Source of the DNA: Croceicoccus hydrothermalis
GTDB lineage: Bacteria; Pseudomonadota; Alphaproteobacteria; Sphingomonadales; Sphingomonadaceae
DNA: 64,000 bases
Assembly (NCBI RefSeq): GCF_022378335.1
Contig: NZ_JAIQCI010000006.1
Span: 62,001-126,000, forward strand
Direction of reading: 5' to 3'
The position numbers and the translations under genes were made by a program. This document shows positions 37,657-48,430 of this stretch, one piece after another (the first letter of the stretch is position 1; each line of letters opens with the position of its first letter). Under the pieces are notes generated by a model that was not told where the DNA came from, ran no database searches, and saw only the letters and a program-made list of their open reading frames with translations.

Positions 37657-38355
37657 ATGACGATGTCACCTGCGCCCCCAACGCCCGCCCCGCCACGCCC
37701 ATCCCGACCCGTGATGCTCGCTTTCGCGGTGTTGCTGTGGGCGGGGTTTGCGGTTGTGGTCTGGGCGGTATTGGCCGGACACACTGCACAGTTCGATACG
37801 GTTTTGCTCCGGTTGCCGCGGATGGCGGACGGGGCGGCGCGGGGTCCGGGCTGGGGCCATGAAATGATGCGCGATGTGACTGCGCTGGGCGGCGTGCTGC
37901 TTCGCAATTTCTTCGCGCTGATCGGAGTGGGTATTGCCGCGTTCGTCCTGCGCTGGCGGGGGATCGCGGTGTGGCTGTTCGTGACGGTGGCATCGGGCTG
38001 GCTGGTGAACAGCGTGATGAAATATGCGTTCGCGCGGCCCCGGCCCGAACTCGTGCCGCATCTGGCGGAGGCAGACGGCCCCGCCTTTCCCAGCGGGCAC
38101 AGCTTCAACGGTGCGGTCGTCTATGTCGCTCTGGCGCTGGCCTTCGCGCCTTGCGTCGTGCGCGCATCGGCACGCCATGCGCTGATCGGCGCGGCGATGG
38201 TTCTGGCCGCGCTCATCGCGATGAGCCGGATAGGGCTCGGCGTGCACTGGCCCAGCGATGCACTGGCCGGATGGCTCGGCGGGACAGGCTGGGCCGTGCT
38301 GTGCGCCGCCGCGTTTCGCCCGTTGCCGATCGGGCGGGACACGGCGCGCGCCTAG
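37657..38355 (+). CDS. PAP2 family lipid phosphatase
   Basis: A 232-residue membrane phosphatase with about five or six helices. All three PAP2 motifs are present: KYAFARPRP, PSGHS and SRIGLGVHWPSD. Such enzymes dephosphorylate phosphatidic acid, PGP or undecaprenyl pyrophosphate; sequence alone does not decide. The start at 37657 (MTMSPAPP) is chosen over a TTG 15 bases upstream; neither has a strong ribosome site. It is convergent with korB, 13 bp apart. Confidence 0.88.
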   Translation: MTMSPAPPTPAPPRPSRPVMLAFAVLLWAGFAVVVWAVLAGHTAQFDTVLLRLPRMADGAARGPGWGHEMMRDVTALGGVLLRNFFALIGVGIAAFVLRWRGIAVWLFVTVASGWLVNSVMKYAFARPRPELVPHLAEADGPAFPSGHSFNGAVVYVALALAFAPCVVRASARHALIGAAMVLAALIAMSRIGLGVHWPSDALAGWLGGTGWAVLCAAAFRPLPIGRDTARA

Positions 38356-38368
38356 TCCGGCCGGGCGC

Positions 38369-39403
38369 TCAGATCGGATCCTGCGCCGTGCCCGACACGG
38401 TCCAGGTCTGCCCCTTGCGCAGCAATGCGGCGAAGTCGGTGGACTTGCCGGCTGCGTCCTTCGCATTGCGCGCGTGGACCATGTCCTCGTAAACCGGCGC
38501 GGGATTGTCGTAGATCACGCCCAGCGCCATCGGGAACGGCCCGAACGGCATCTCGATCAGCATGTGGGCCAGCGTCTTGCTCTTCGCATTGTGCGTCATC
38601 ACGCCTGCGCCCTGCCAATCGCCCTCGACGACATCCACGACCTTGAGCGTGAGCGTATCGGTATCGAGCGCAAGCCCCTTCGTGCCCTTCGCGAACAGCA
38701 TCGGCTCACCGTCGGTCAGCCAGATCTGCGTTTCGGACGCGGTCTTTTTCTGCGTGAAATCGTCGAACACATCCTTGTTATAAACGATGCAATTCTGGAA
38801 AATCTCGATAAAGGCCGCGCCTTTGTGCGCATGGGCGGCCTTCAGAACATCGGGAAGATCCTTCGACACGTCATAACCGCGCGCCACGAAACGCGCCCCC
38901 GATCCAAGGGCGAAGGCGCACGGGCTGGCCGGTGCCTCGACCGAACCGGCCGGCGTCGACGGGCTGGTCGTGCCGGGACGGCTGGTCGGCGAATATTGCC
39001 CCTTGGTCAGGCCGTAGATCTCATTGTTGAACAGCATGATCTGCATGTTCACGTTCCGGCGCAGCACATGCATCATGTGATTGCCGCCGATGGAGAGCCC
39101 GTCGCCATCGCCCGTCACCAGCCACACGTCGAGGTCGGGATTGGCGAGCTTCACCCCCGTCGCAACCGCGGGCGCGCGCCCGTGGATGGTGTGGAAGCCA
39201 TAGCTTTCCATGTAATAGGGAAAGCGGCTGGAGCAGCCGATGCCGGAAATGAACACCGTATTGGCCGGGTCGGCGCCAAGCTGCGGCAAGGTGCGCTGCA
39301 CCGCCTTCAGAATCGCATAGTCGCCGCAACCGGGGCACCAGCGCACCTCCTGATCGGTTTCCCAGTCCTTGAGCGTGGTCGTTACGGGGGTCATGTCGTT
39401 CAT
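38369..39403 (-). CDS. korB: 2-oxoacid:ferredoxin oxidoreductase subunit beta
   Basis: The ThDP-binding subunit of a two-subunit 2-oxoacid:ferredoxin oxidoreductase, 344 residues. WCPGCGDY and GIGCSSR carry cluster cysteines. The ThDP motif is GDGDGLSIGG...FNNEIYGLTKGQ. With KorA it should oxidise 2-oxoglutarate (or another 2-oxoacid) to acyl-CoA with ferredoxin reduction. AAGGA stands eight bases before the ATG. It lies 38 bp downstream of korA. Confidence 0.93.
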   Translation of the reverse strand: MNDMTPVTTTLKDWETDQEVRWCPGCGDYAILKAVQRTLPQLGADPANTVFISGIGCSSRFPYYMESYGFHTIHGRAPAVATGVKLANPDLDVWLVTGDGDGLSIGGNHMMHVLRRNVNMQIMLFNNEIYGLTKGQYSPTSRPGTTSPSTPAGSVEAPASPCAFALGSGARFVARGYDVSKDLPDVLKAAHAHKGAAFIEIFQNCIVYNKDVFDDFTQKKTASETQIWLTDGEPMLFAKGTKGLALDTDTLTLKVVDVVEGDWQGAGVMTHNAKSKTLAHMLIEMPFGPFPMALGVIYDNPAPVYEDMVHARNAKDAAGKSTDFAALLRKGQTWTVSGTAQDPI

Positions 39404-39441
39404 GTCGCGTGTCCTTTTGGACTGATTAGGGCTGGACTGGC

Positions 39442-41406
39442 TCAGGATTGGGCTTTTTCGGGGCTGGGAAGCTGCGTGTCGTTCACGTCGACCTGCCCGC
39501 CCTCATTGCCATCGACATCGTCGAAATAGGCAGCGATCGCGGCCTCGATCTCGGCGATGGCAAAGGGCTGCCCGCTGGTCTTGGTCAGAGACTGCGCATC
39601 GATCAGGAAATGATCGCGCAGCACGGTCTTGAACTGTCCGGCGTTCATTTCGGGGATCAGCACGTTATCGAACCCGGCTAGCAATTCGCCCATGTTCTTC
39701 GGCAGCGGCCAGATGTGGCGGACGTGAATGTGGCTGACGTCGATGCCTTTCTTGCGGGCGCGGCGGACGGCCTGATGGATGGGGCCGAACGTGCTGCCCC
39801 AGCCGACCACGGCGAGCTTGCCGCTGGTACTGCCCATGCACACGTCCTGATCGGGGATGTCGCCCGCGATTCCCTCGATCTTGTCCTTGCGCGCGTCGGT
39901 CATTGCCTGATGATTGGCGGGCGAATAATCGATGTGGCCGGTGCCCTGCGCCTTCTCGATCCCGCCGATGCGGTGCATCAGACCGGGTGTGCCCGGCTTG
40001 ATCCACGGGCGCGCACCCTTTTCATCGCGCGCGAAGGGAAGCAGCGTTTCATTGCCGTCGGCATCCTTCGCGTTCTTCTCGGAGAGGAACTTCGCCGGGA
40101 AATGCTCGAAACCGGTGGGATCGGGCACTTTCCACGGCTCGGCCGCATTGGCGATATAACCATCGGTGAGCAGCATCACCGGCGTCATGTAATGCACGGC
40201 AAGGCGGCATGCCTCGATCGCGCATTCGAAGGCGTCGGCCGGGCTGCGCGCCGCGATCACGGGGAGCGGCGCGTCGCCGTTACGGCCATAGACCGCCTGG
40301 TAAAGGTCGCTCTGCTCGGTTTTCGTGGGAAGGCCGGTGGACGGACCGCCACGCTGCGAATTGACAATGACGAGCGGGAGTTCGGTCATCACGGCAAGGC
40401 CCATCGCCTCGCCCTTCAACGCGATGCCCGGCCCCGAAGAGCTCGTGATGCCGAGCTGTCCTGCATAGCTTGCGCCGATGGCGGCGCAGATCGCGGCGAT
40501 CTCGTCCTCCGCCTGAAACGTGGTGACGCCGAATTCCTTCAGATTCGCCAGATGGTGCAGGATGGCCGACGCCGGCGTGATGGGATAGCCGCCGAAAAAC
40601 AGCGGCAGTTCGGCAAGCTGCGCCCCCGCCACGAGGCCGAGCGAAATACTCTCCGCCCCGGTGATCGTGCGATAGAGGCCGGGATCGCTTTCGACCGGCG
40701 CGACGTGATATTGCTTGAGCGGGCCGGAAATTTCCGCCGTCTCGCCATAGGCATGGCCCGCGTCCAGCGCCGCGATATTCGCCTCGGCCAGATCGGGTGC
40801 CTTCTTGAACTTCTGCTTCAGCCAGTCATGAATCGGTTCGCGCGACCGGTCGAACATCCACAGCGCGAGGCCGAGCGTCCACATGTTCTTGCAGCGCAGC
40901 GCCTCCTTGTTGCCCAGCCCGAACGGCTTCACGGCCTCCAATGTGAGCGCGCTGATGTCGAAGGCCAGCACGTCCCATTTCGCCAGCTCGTCCCCGTCGA
41001 GCGGGTTGTGATCGTATTTCGCCTTGTCGAGATTGCGCGCCGTGAACTCGCCCGTGTCGGCAATGATCAGCCCGCCGGGTTTCAGCGCGGCCAGATTCAC
41101 CTTGAGCGCGGCGGGGTTCATCGCGACCAGCACGTCGGGCGCGTCGCCCGCGGTTTCGATCGCAGTAGAGCCGAAATTGATCTGAAACGCCGAAACGCCG
41201 AAAAGCGTGCCCTGCGGCGCGCGGATTTCGGCCGGAAAATCGGGGAACGTGGCAAGATCATTACCGGCGAGCGCGGTGGACAGCGTAAACTGCCCCCCGG
41301 TCAGCTGCATGCCATCGCCAGAGTCCCCGGCAAAGCGGACGACGACCGCCTCTGTCTGACCCGACGGGGTGTCGGGGGCGGCGGTGCTTGCGATCTGTGA
41401 AGCCAT
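39442..41406 (-). CDS. korA: 2-oxoacid:ferredoxin oxidoreductase subunit alpha
   Basis: A 654-residue fused gamma-alpha subunit. The N-terminal gamma domain (about 15-200: VVRFAGDSGDGMQLTGGQF) is followed by the pyrimidine-binding alpha domain with GGYPITPAS and the CoA-region SSGPGIALKGEAMGL. It pairs with KorB to make the oxygen-tolerant type of enzyme known from Mycobacterium and Magnetococcus. The ATG at 41406 is favoured by GAGG upstream; another ATG two codons earlier is possible. It is the first gene of korA-korB. Confidence 0.93.
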   Translation of the reverse strand: MASQIASTAAPDTPSGQTEAVVVRFAGDSGDGMQLTGGQFTLSTALAGNDLATFPDFPAEIRAPQGTLFGVSAFQINFGSTAIETAGDAPDVLVAMNPAALKVNLAALKPGGLIIADTGEFTARNLDKAKYDHNPLDGDELAKWDVLAFDISALTLEAVKPFGLGNKEALRCKNMWTLGLALWMFDRSREPIHDWLKQKFKKAPDLAEANIAALDAGHAYGETAEISGPLKQYHVAPVESDPGLYRTITGAESISLGLVAGAQLAELPLFFGGYPITPASAILHHLANLKEFGVTTFQAEDEIAAICAAIGASYAGQLGITSSSGPGIALKGEAMGLAVMTELPLVIVNSQRGGPSTGLPTKTEQSDLYQAVYGRNGDAPLPVIAARSPADAFECAIEACRLAVHYMTPVMLLTDGYIANAAEPWKVPDPTGFEHFPAKFLSEKNAKDADGNETLLPFARDEKGARPWIKPGTPGLMHRIGGIEKAQGTGHIDYSPANHQAMTDARKDKIEGIAGDIPDQDVCMGSTSGKLAVVGWGSTFGPIHQAVRRARKKGIDVSHIHVRHIWPLPKNMGELLAGFDNVLIPEMNAGQFKTVLRDHFLIDAQSLTKTSGQPFAIAEIEAAIAAYFDDVDGNEGGQVDVNDTQLPSPEKAQS

Positions 41407-41666
41407 TGTCATCCTCGGTATCGGCCCGAATGAAAAGCGCGGCGGGCGGCGCGTGCCCGAATTGCGGGCGGCGGTCATTGCCTGACTAGTCTTCTGAACC
41501 CAAGCGTTCAATTTAGAAAAAGTTTCCGCCCCGCCGCGATGCGCTTTGTCCGATCTGCCTGCCCGCCGCGCCGCGCGATGTTCACACCATGGCCCGAACC
41601 GGTTGCAAAACGCGTGTCCGGGCGGCCAGATGGCGCCAACATCCGCGAATCGAAAGAGCGAACCGC

Positions 41667-42149
41667 ATGAGCAAACCCGACCCCGCCCTTTACCGCCCGT
41701 GCGCCGGGTTGATGATCGTGAACGAGAACGGCCGCGTCTTCGTCGGCAAGCGGCTCGATACCAAGGAGGGCGACTGGTGGCAGATGCCGCAGGGCGGCGT
41801 CGATCCGGGAGAGGATGTGCACGATGCCGCCTTTCGCGAAATGTACGAGGAAACCGGCATCCCATCCGACAAGGCCCGGATCGAGGCGGAGAGCGAGGAA
41901 GAGCTGTTCTACGACCTGCCCGACGAGTTGAAGGGCAAGCTGTGGGGCGGAAAATATATCGGACAGCGTCAGCGCTGGTTCCTCGTCCGGTTTACAGGGA
42001 CCGATGCGGATATCGACCTCAACGCGCATAGCGAGGCGGAGTTTGCCGAATATCGCTGGGTCGATGCCGACACGCTTCCGGCGATGATCATTCCGTTCAA
42101 ACGCCCCGTTTACGAGGCGGTCCTGTCGCAGTTTCGCGACCGGATCTGA
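41667..42149 (+). CDS. rppH: RNA pyrophosphohydrolase (Nudix)
   Basis: A 160-residue Nudix hydrolase of the RppH/IalA type, which removes pyrophosphate from the 5' end of mRNA and starts RNase E decay. The N-terminus YRPCAGLMIVNENGRVFVGKR and the Nudix box beginning GVDPGEDVHDAAFREMYEETG are diagnostic, as is the later QRQRWFLVRF. The start at 41667 has AAAGAG upstream. It is divergent from korA. Confidence 0.93.
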   Translation: MSKPDPALYRPCAGLMIVNENGRVFVGKRLDTKEGDWWQMPQGGVDPGEDVHDAAFREMYEETGIPSDKARIEAESEEELFYDLPDELKGKLWGGKYIGQRQRWFLVRFTGTDADIDLNAHSEAEFAEYRWVDADTLPAMIIPFKRPVYEAVLSQFRDRI

Positions 42150-42164
42150 CGCCGGGCCGAGCGT

Positions 42165-42689
42165 TCAGTTCACCTCGACCGGTTCGTCCATCCCGGCCAT
42201 CGTATCACCGCCCGATGCCTCCGCCGAACGAACCGGTTCGACCGGCCCCCGTTCGATCGCGGCGGCCAGCGCGCCGACCTCGGCACAATCGTTGCCGCAC
42301 AGCGATTTGAGCCGGGTCAGGTTCTGCTCCGCCTTGGCGATCGCGCCCTTCTCCGCCATGGCGGCACCTTCCCCGGCAATGGCGGACAGATTGCCGGGAT
42401 CGAGGATCAACGCCTGCCGGTAATAATGGATCGCCTTGCCCTGCAGCCCTTTCGTGCGGGCGACATCGGCAAGTGCCATGAAAATGCGCGCATGGCCGGG
42501 GGCAAGAACGGCCGCGGCCTCGAACCGGTCGGTCGCGCCGGCGATGTCGCCGCTCGCAAGCGCGGCATCGCCCGATCGCAGCAGGCTTGCCACCCGCGGA
42601 TCCGCCGGTTCGGGCGCCTTGCCATGACCGGTGCTGGCGCTGATCGCGACGAAGAGCGACAGGGCGGCGGCAATCGGGGTGTAGCGCAT
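42165..42689 (-). CDS. Exported TPR protein
   Basis: A 174-residue protein with a signal peptide (about 1-20) and two or three TPR units (LLRSGDAALASGDIAGATDRF, KAIHYYRQALILDPGNLSAI). A C-terminal pair of cysteines (LCGNDC) could form a disulfide in the periplasm. It probably mediates protein contacts; no enzyme motif is seen. AAGGA lies seven bases before the ATG at 42689; an adjacent ATG at 42692 is also possible. It follows rsmB on the same strand. Confidence 0.8.
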   Translation of the reverse strand: MRYTPIAAALSLFVAISASTGHGKAPEPADPRVASLLRSGDAALASGDIAGATDRFEAAAVLAPGHARIFMALADVARTKGLQGKAIHYYRQALILDPGNLSAIAGEGAAMAEKGAIAKAEQNLTRLKSLCGNDCAEVGALAAAIERGPVEPVRSAEASGGDTMAGMDEPVEVN

Positions 42690-42773
42690 CATCAAATCCT
42701 TCCAGGCCGGGTCACGCTCCCTGCGCGGGCGATCGAACGATGAAGCGAGAGGGCGGTCCATGTCCGGCCAAGC

Positions 42774-43955
42774 CTAGCACGCGGCGATATAGCGCGCGAT
42801 GAAAAACCCATCGGTCGCATCGTGCAACGGCGTCAGCCGCATCCCGGTTCCCCGCCTCCGGCCAAGCGGCAGATCGGGCGTGTCCGCCGAGAATCCGGGG
42901 TTGCGCGACAGGAAACCATCGCCCTGCTCCGCCCCTTCGACATCGAGCAGCGAACACACGACATAAACCACGCGCCCGCCCGGTTTCACCAGCCGCGCGG
43001 CAAGATCGAGCAGCCGCGATTGCAGCGCCGCCTGCTCCTTCAGGCTGGCGGGCGTCACGCGCCAGCGCGCCTCGGGATTGCGGCGCCAGGTGCCCGTCCC
43101 GCTGCACGGTGCATCGACGAACACGATATCGGCCTCGCCCTCCACCTGCGTCAACGCGTCCATTTCGTGGCCGGGATTGAGGAGCACGGTTTCCACGATC
43201 GTCACCCCGGCGCGTTCGGCGCGTTCGGGCAATTTCTGAAGCCGCGCGCGCGAGGTATCGGCGGCGATGATACGCCCCTCGTTCCCCATCGTCGCGGCCA
43301 GCGCGAGCGTCTTGCCGCCTGCGCCCGCGCACAGGTCCACGACGGTCATTCCCGCGCCCGCCCCCGCGGCGAGGCAGGCGATCTGGCTGCCGGTGTCCTG
43401 CACCTCGACAGCGCCGCTCTTCCACGCGTCCCAATCCTCGACCCGAAGCCCGGTTTCCAGCCGCAGCCCGTGCGGCGCCGCGGTGGGCTCCGCCGTTTCG
43501 GGCAGGGACAACGTATCGCGCCGCGCTTTCAACGTATTCACGCGCAGATCGAGCGGCGCCCTTGCCGACAGGGCATCCTGCTCCTCCCGGTCGAGACCGC
43601 TGCCCATCATCTCCTCGCGCAGCCAGCGCGGCGCGGTGTCGAGATTGGCGACCGGTTCGCCCGGCTCGATCTGGTCCGGGCCGTACGGGCTCCCGTCGAA
43701 CATTGCGCGCAATTCCGGCCGCTGCTTGCTCAAGGCCAGCATCGCGGCGCGGCCCGACACCGGAACCTCGCCGCAGGCCCGGATCGCGGCATAGACCAGC
43801 TCGCGAATCGCGCGCCTGTCCTTCGAGCCGGCATAGCGATTGTCGCGCGCCCAGTCGGCGATGATACGGTCGGCGGGCGGGCCATTGCCGCGCGCGCCCG
43901 CGATCACCGTGTCGAGAATGTCGATCGCGGCTTTCACGCGGGCGGACGGGGTCAT
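42774..43955 (-). CDS. rsmB: RsmB/NOP2-type RNA (cytosine-5) methyltransferase
   Basis: A 393-residue SAM-dependent m5C methyltransferase. An N-terminal NusB-like helical domain (about 1-130) is followed by the catalytic domain with VDLCAGAGGKTLALA, DAPCSGTGTWRRNP (first Cys) and VCSLLDVEG (catalytic Cys). This is the RsmB layout, targeting C967 of 16S rRNA in E. coli; alternative NOP2/Sun targets cannot be excluded. AAGGA overlaps the guaB stop, so the two are probably co-translated. Confidence 0.88.
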   Translation of the reverse strand: MTPSARVKAAIDILDTVIAGARGNGPPADRIIADWARDNRYAGSKDRRAIRELVYAAIRACGEVPVSGRAAMLALSKQRPELRAMFDGSPYGPDQIEPGEPVANLDTAPRWLREEMMGSGLDREEQDALSARAPLDLRVNTLKARRDTLSLPETAEPTAAPHGLRLETGLRVEDWDAWKSGAVEVQDTGSQIACLAAGAGAGMTVVDLCAGAGGKTLALAATMGNEGRIIAADTSRARLQKLPERAERAGVTIVETVLLNPGHEMDALTQVEGEADIVFVDAPCSGTGTWRRNPEARWRVTPASLKEQAALQSRLLDLAARLVKPGGRVVYVVCSLLDVEGAEQGDGFLSRNPGFSADTPDLPLGRRRGTGMRLTPLHDATDGFFIARYIAAC

Positions 43956-43964
43956 GGCTGTTCC

Positions 43965-45578
<1,614 letters not shown>

Positions 45579-45601
45579 CTAACCGCCCCGCGCCTTCGCC
45601 G

Positions 45602-46672
45602 CTAGGGGGTGGTCGCGCTTTCTGTTCGCACGGGGCGCCCATCGGACCGCAACCGGCCGGGAAAGCGGGCCGGGTCCGCCGCCGCCCGAACGAGTGCGGT
45701 ATGGAGGCGCACCATGTCGACCGCCGCGCCCAGCTCGACCGTCTCGAACTCGTCGCCGGGGCGGTGGTAATTGCCGTCCATGTACCGGGCGAGCCGCGGG
45801 GCATCGGCGAAACTCGCACTCACCATCACCGCGGGCAGCCCGGCCCGCATCAGGGCATAGCCATCCTGCCGGCGCAGGAACATGGCGTTCACCGCGTCGG
45901 GATCGATCAGCACAATCGCCTCTTCGTCAGCGACGCTGTGAACCAGCCGGGCCAGCGGGTCGCCTTTTTCGCCGATCACGACTGCCGGTGCGCCCGCAGG
46001 GGCCAGCCCTTCGCTGTCGATGTTGAAGGCGGCGACGAACTTGCCCAAGGGCACGGGCGGATCCTGGGCAAAGGCGCGCGCCCCCAGAAGGCCGTTCTCC
46101 TCCGCCCCGGTGGCGAGGATATAGACATCGCGCTTCATCCGCGGTCCGCCGCGAAGGTTGCGCGCAATTTCGGTAATCATGGCAAGCCCGGTGGCATTGT
46201 CGACCGCCCCGTTGCAGATCGTGTCGATGAACCGCCGCCCGCACGTGGCGTTATGGGCGCCCAGATGATCCCAATGGGCGAGCAGCAGAACGGCACCCGA
46301 TTGCGGATCGGTCCCCTCGATCCGCCCGATGAGATTGTAGCTTGCAACCATTTCGCCGTTCGCGCCTGTCATGCGGAACGGCGCGCGCCAGGGGCTCGCC
46401 GAATCGTGGGTGCCCGATTTCAGGCCGATCGCCTTCCACTGCGCCTGAAGATAATCGAGCGTCAGCCCTTCGCCCTGCGTGCCGGCCGCGCGCCCTGCGA
46501 AACGGTTGGAGGACAACACCTCGACATGGGAGGACAGCGCCTCCGCCACGCTCGCCGGCTCACGCTCACGCGCCGTCGCACACGCCGAAAGCAGCGCCGT
46601 GCAGGCCGCCGCCCACGCGCATCTCGCGGCCCGTCGCATCCGCCTGCTGCCCCCGTTCGCCTCGTTTTTCAT
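45602..46672 (-). CDS. M28 family zinc aminopeptidase, lipoprotein
   Basis: A 356-residue protein with a lipobox (LLSAC) near residue 30, so it is probably tethered to the outer membrane. The M28 fold has metal ligands in LAHWDHLG, AVDNATG, EENGLLG, FNIDSEG and YHRPGDE. Such peptidases trim N-terminal residues of extracytoplasmic peptides. An in-frame ATG 11 codons later (MRRAARCAW) gives a tidier signal peptide and may be the true start. It follows bdhA by 4 bp. Confidence 0.88.
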   Translation of the reverse strand: MKNEANGGSRRMRRAARCAWAAACTALLSACATAREREPASVAEALSSHVEVLSSNRFAGRAAGTQGEGLTLDYLQAQWKAIGLKSGTHDSASPWRAPFRMTGANGEMVASYNLIGRIEGTDPQSGAVLLLAHWDHLGAHNATCGRRFIDTICNGAVDNATGLAMITEIARNLRGGPRMKRDVYILATGAEENGLLGARAFAQDPPVPLGKFVAAFNIDSEGLAPAGAPAVVIGEKGDPLARLVHSVADEEAIVLIDPDAVNAMFLRRQDGYALMRAGLPAVMVSASFADAPRLARYMDGNYHRPGDEFETVELGAAVDMVRLHTALVRAAADPARFPGRLRSDGRPVRTESATTP

Positions 46673-46676
46673 CGCG

Positions 46677-47462
46677 TCATTGCGCGGTCCAGCCGCCGTC
46701 CATGCTGATATTGCCGCCGGTCATGTTCTGCGCCGCATCCCGGCACAGGAACACCGCAAGCGCGCCGATATCCTCGGGCTGCGTGAATTTCTTGGTCGGC
46801 TGTCCGGACAGGAGCACGTTTTCGATGACCTCCTCGCGGCTGAGCTTGCGGGCCTTCATCGTGTCGGGGATCTGATTCTCGACAAGCGGGGTCCAGACAT
46901 AGCCGGGCGAAATGCAATTGGCCGTGATATTGTCCTGCGCGAGTTCGAGCGCGACCGTCTTCGTCAGTCCGGCCAGCGCATGTTTCGCCGCCACATACGC
47001 CGATTTATACGGCGATGCGGCCAGCGAATGCGCGGAGGCGGTATTGATGATGCGCCCCCATCCCCGCGTTTTCATCATCGGCACGCACAGCCGGCACGCA
47101 TCGAACGCCGCCGTGAGGTTCAGTGCGATGATGCTGTCCCATTTTTCGGGCGGGAATTCGTCGATCGGGGCGACATGCTGCATCCCGGCATTGTTGACCA
47201 GTATGTCGACCGCGCCAAATCGGGTCCGCGCCGCCTCGATCAACGCCTCGGTCTCTTCGCGCGCGGTCAGGTCGGCGGGCACGAACGCAACCTCGACCCG
47301 GTGATCCTGCGCCATCTTGGCCCGCGTCTTTTCGATCTCCGCCTCGTCGCCGATGCCGGTCATCACAATATTCGCCCCCTCCTGCGCGAACGCGTCGGCG
47401 ATGGAATGCCCGATGCCCGAGGTCGATCCTGTGACGAGTGCGGTTTTTCCGGTAAGGAACAT
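46677..47462 (-). CDS. bdhA: 3-hydroxybutyrate dehydrogenase
   Basis: A 261-residue SDR, the usual length of D-3-hydroxybutyrate dehydrogenase, which interconverts 3-hydroxybutyrate and acetoacetate in polyhydroxybutyrate turnover. TGSTSGIG is the cofactor motif, NNAGMQHVAPIDEFP and SAHSLAASPYKSAYVAAKHA are BDH-like, with the Ser-Tyr-Lys triad, and the end GGNISMDGGWTAQ matches the family. GGAG is six bases before the ATG. Confidence 0.92.
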   Translation of the reverse strand: MFLTGKTALVTGSTSGIGHSIADAFAQEGANIVMTGIGDEAEIEKTRAKMAQDHRVEVAFVPADLTAREETEALIEAARTRFGAVDILVNNAGMQHVAPIDEFPPEKWDSIIALNLTAAFDACRLCVPMMKTRGWGRIINTASAHSLAASPYKSAYVAAKHALAGLTKTVALELAQDNITANCISPGYVWTPLVENQIPDTMKARKLSREEVIENVLLSGQPTKKFTQPEDIGALAVFLCRDAAQNMTGGNISMDGGWTAQ

Positions 47463-47554
47463 GTTATACTCCAAAGAATTATCCGGTCTGGCATGAAGGG
47501 GGCAGCATGACCGGGCCGATTCGGCACGATCGGCACCTGCGCAAACGAGGTAAC

Positions 47555-48430
47555 ATGAGGCTGAACGATTTCTCCCGTAATATACGCGTGCGGGACCAGC
47601 GCGGTTCCGGCGGCGGTATCGGCGGGGGCAAGAAACTGGGATGCGGGGCAATCGTCGTCGCGCTGATCGGGGCGGTGTTCTTCGGGATCGACCCGATGAC
47701 CACGCTCGGCACCATCGACCAGGTCAGCCAGTCCGCGCCCACGGGCGGCACACAAGGACAGGTGCAAAGCGGCCAGACCGTGGAGGAAAGCTGCTCCGTC
47801 GGGCCGTACAGCCGCGAAAGCTGCGCCGCGCTGTCCTCGCTCGACGAGACATGGGCGCCCCTGTTTGCCGAGGCGAATATCCCGTTTCAGCGGCCGACGC
47901 TCAACTTCTATGACGGACAGGGGCGTTCGGGTTGCGGCAGCGCGCAATCGGCGATGGGGCCGTTCTACTGCCCTGCGGACGAAGGCATATATATCGATAC
48001 CAGCTTCTATGATCAGATGGAGCGGCAGATGGGCGCCGGCGGCGATTTCGCGCGCGCCTATGTCATGGCGCACGAATACGGCCACCACGTTCAGAACCTG
48101 ACCGGTCTCGCCGATCAGGTGCGCAGCGCGCAATCGTCGAACCCCGCGGGCGCGAACCCGCTACAGGTGCGCATGGAGCTGCAGGCCGATTGCTACGCCG
48201 GGGTGTGGGCCGCGAAGAACCGCGACCTCATCGAACCCGGCGATATTCAGGAAGGCCTGCGCGCCGCCAGCGCCATCGGCGACGATACGCTGATGCGCAA
48301 TGCCGGGCGGCGCGTATCGCCCGAAAGCTTCACCCACGGTTCAAGCGCACAGCGTATGGAATGGCTGCAACGTGGGCTTCAGACTGGAGACGAGGATCAA
48401 TGCGACACCTTTGCCGATTTGCGCCGCTGA
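47555..48430 (+). CDS. Neutral zinc metallopeptidase, YpfJ family
   Basis: A 291-residue protein with one N-terminal membrane helix (about 30-50) after a Gly-rich stretch, and a zinc site HEYGHH with a downstream Glu in MELQADCYAG. The family is called putative neutral zinc metallopeptidase; the physiological substrate is not known. GAGG precedes the ATG at 47555. Its 3' end overlaps the next gene by 31 bases. Confidence 0.9.
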   Translation: MRLNDFSRNIRVRDQRGSGGGIGGGKKLGCGAIVVALIGAVFFGIDPMTTLGTIDQVSQSAPTGGTQGQVQSGQTVEESCSVGPYSRESCAALSSLDETWAPLFAEANIPFQRPTLNFYDGQGRSGCGSAQSAMGPFYCPADEGIYIDTSFYDQMERQMGAGGDFARAYVMAHEYGHHVQNLTGLADQVRSAQSSNPAGANPLQVRMELQADCYAGVWAAKNRDLIEPGDIQEGLRAASAIGDDTLMRNAGRRVSPESFTHGSSAQRMEWLQRGLQTGDEDQCDTFADLRR

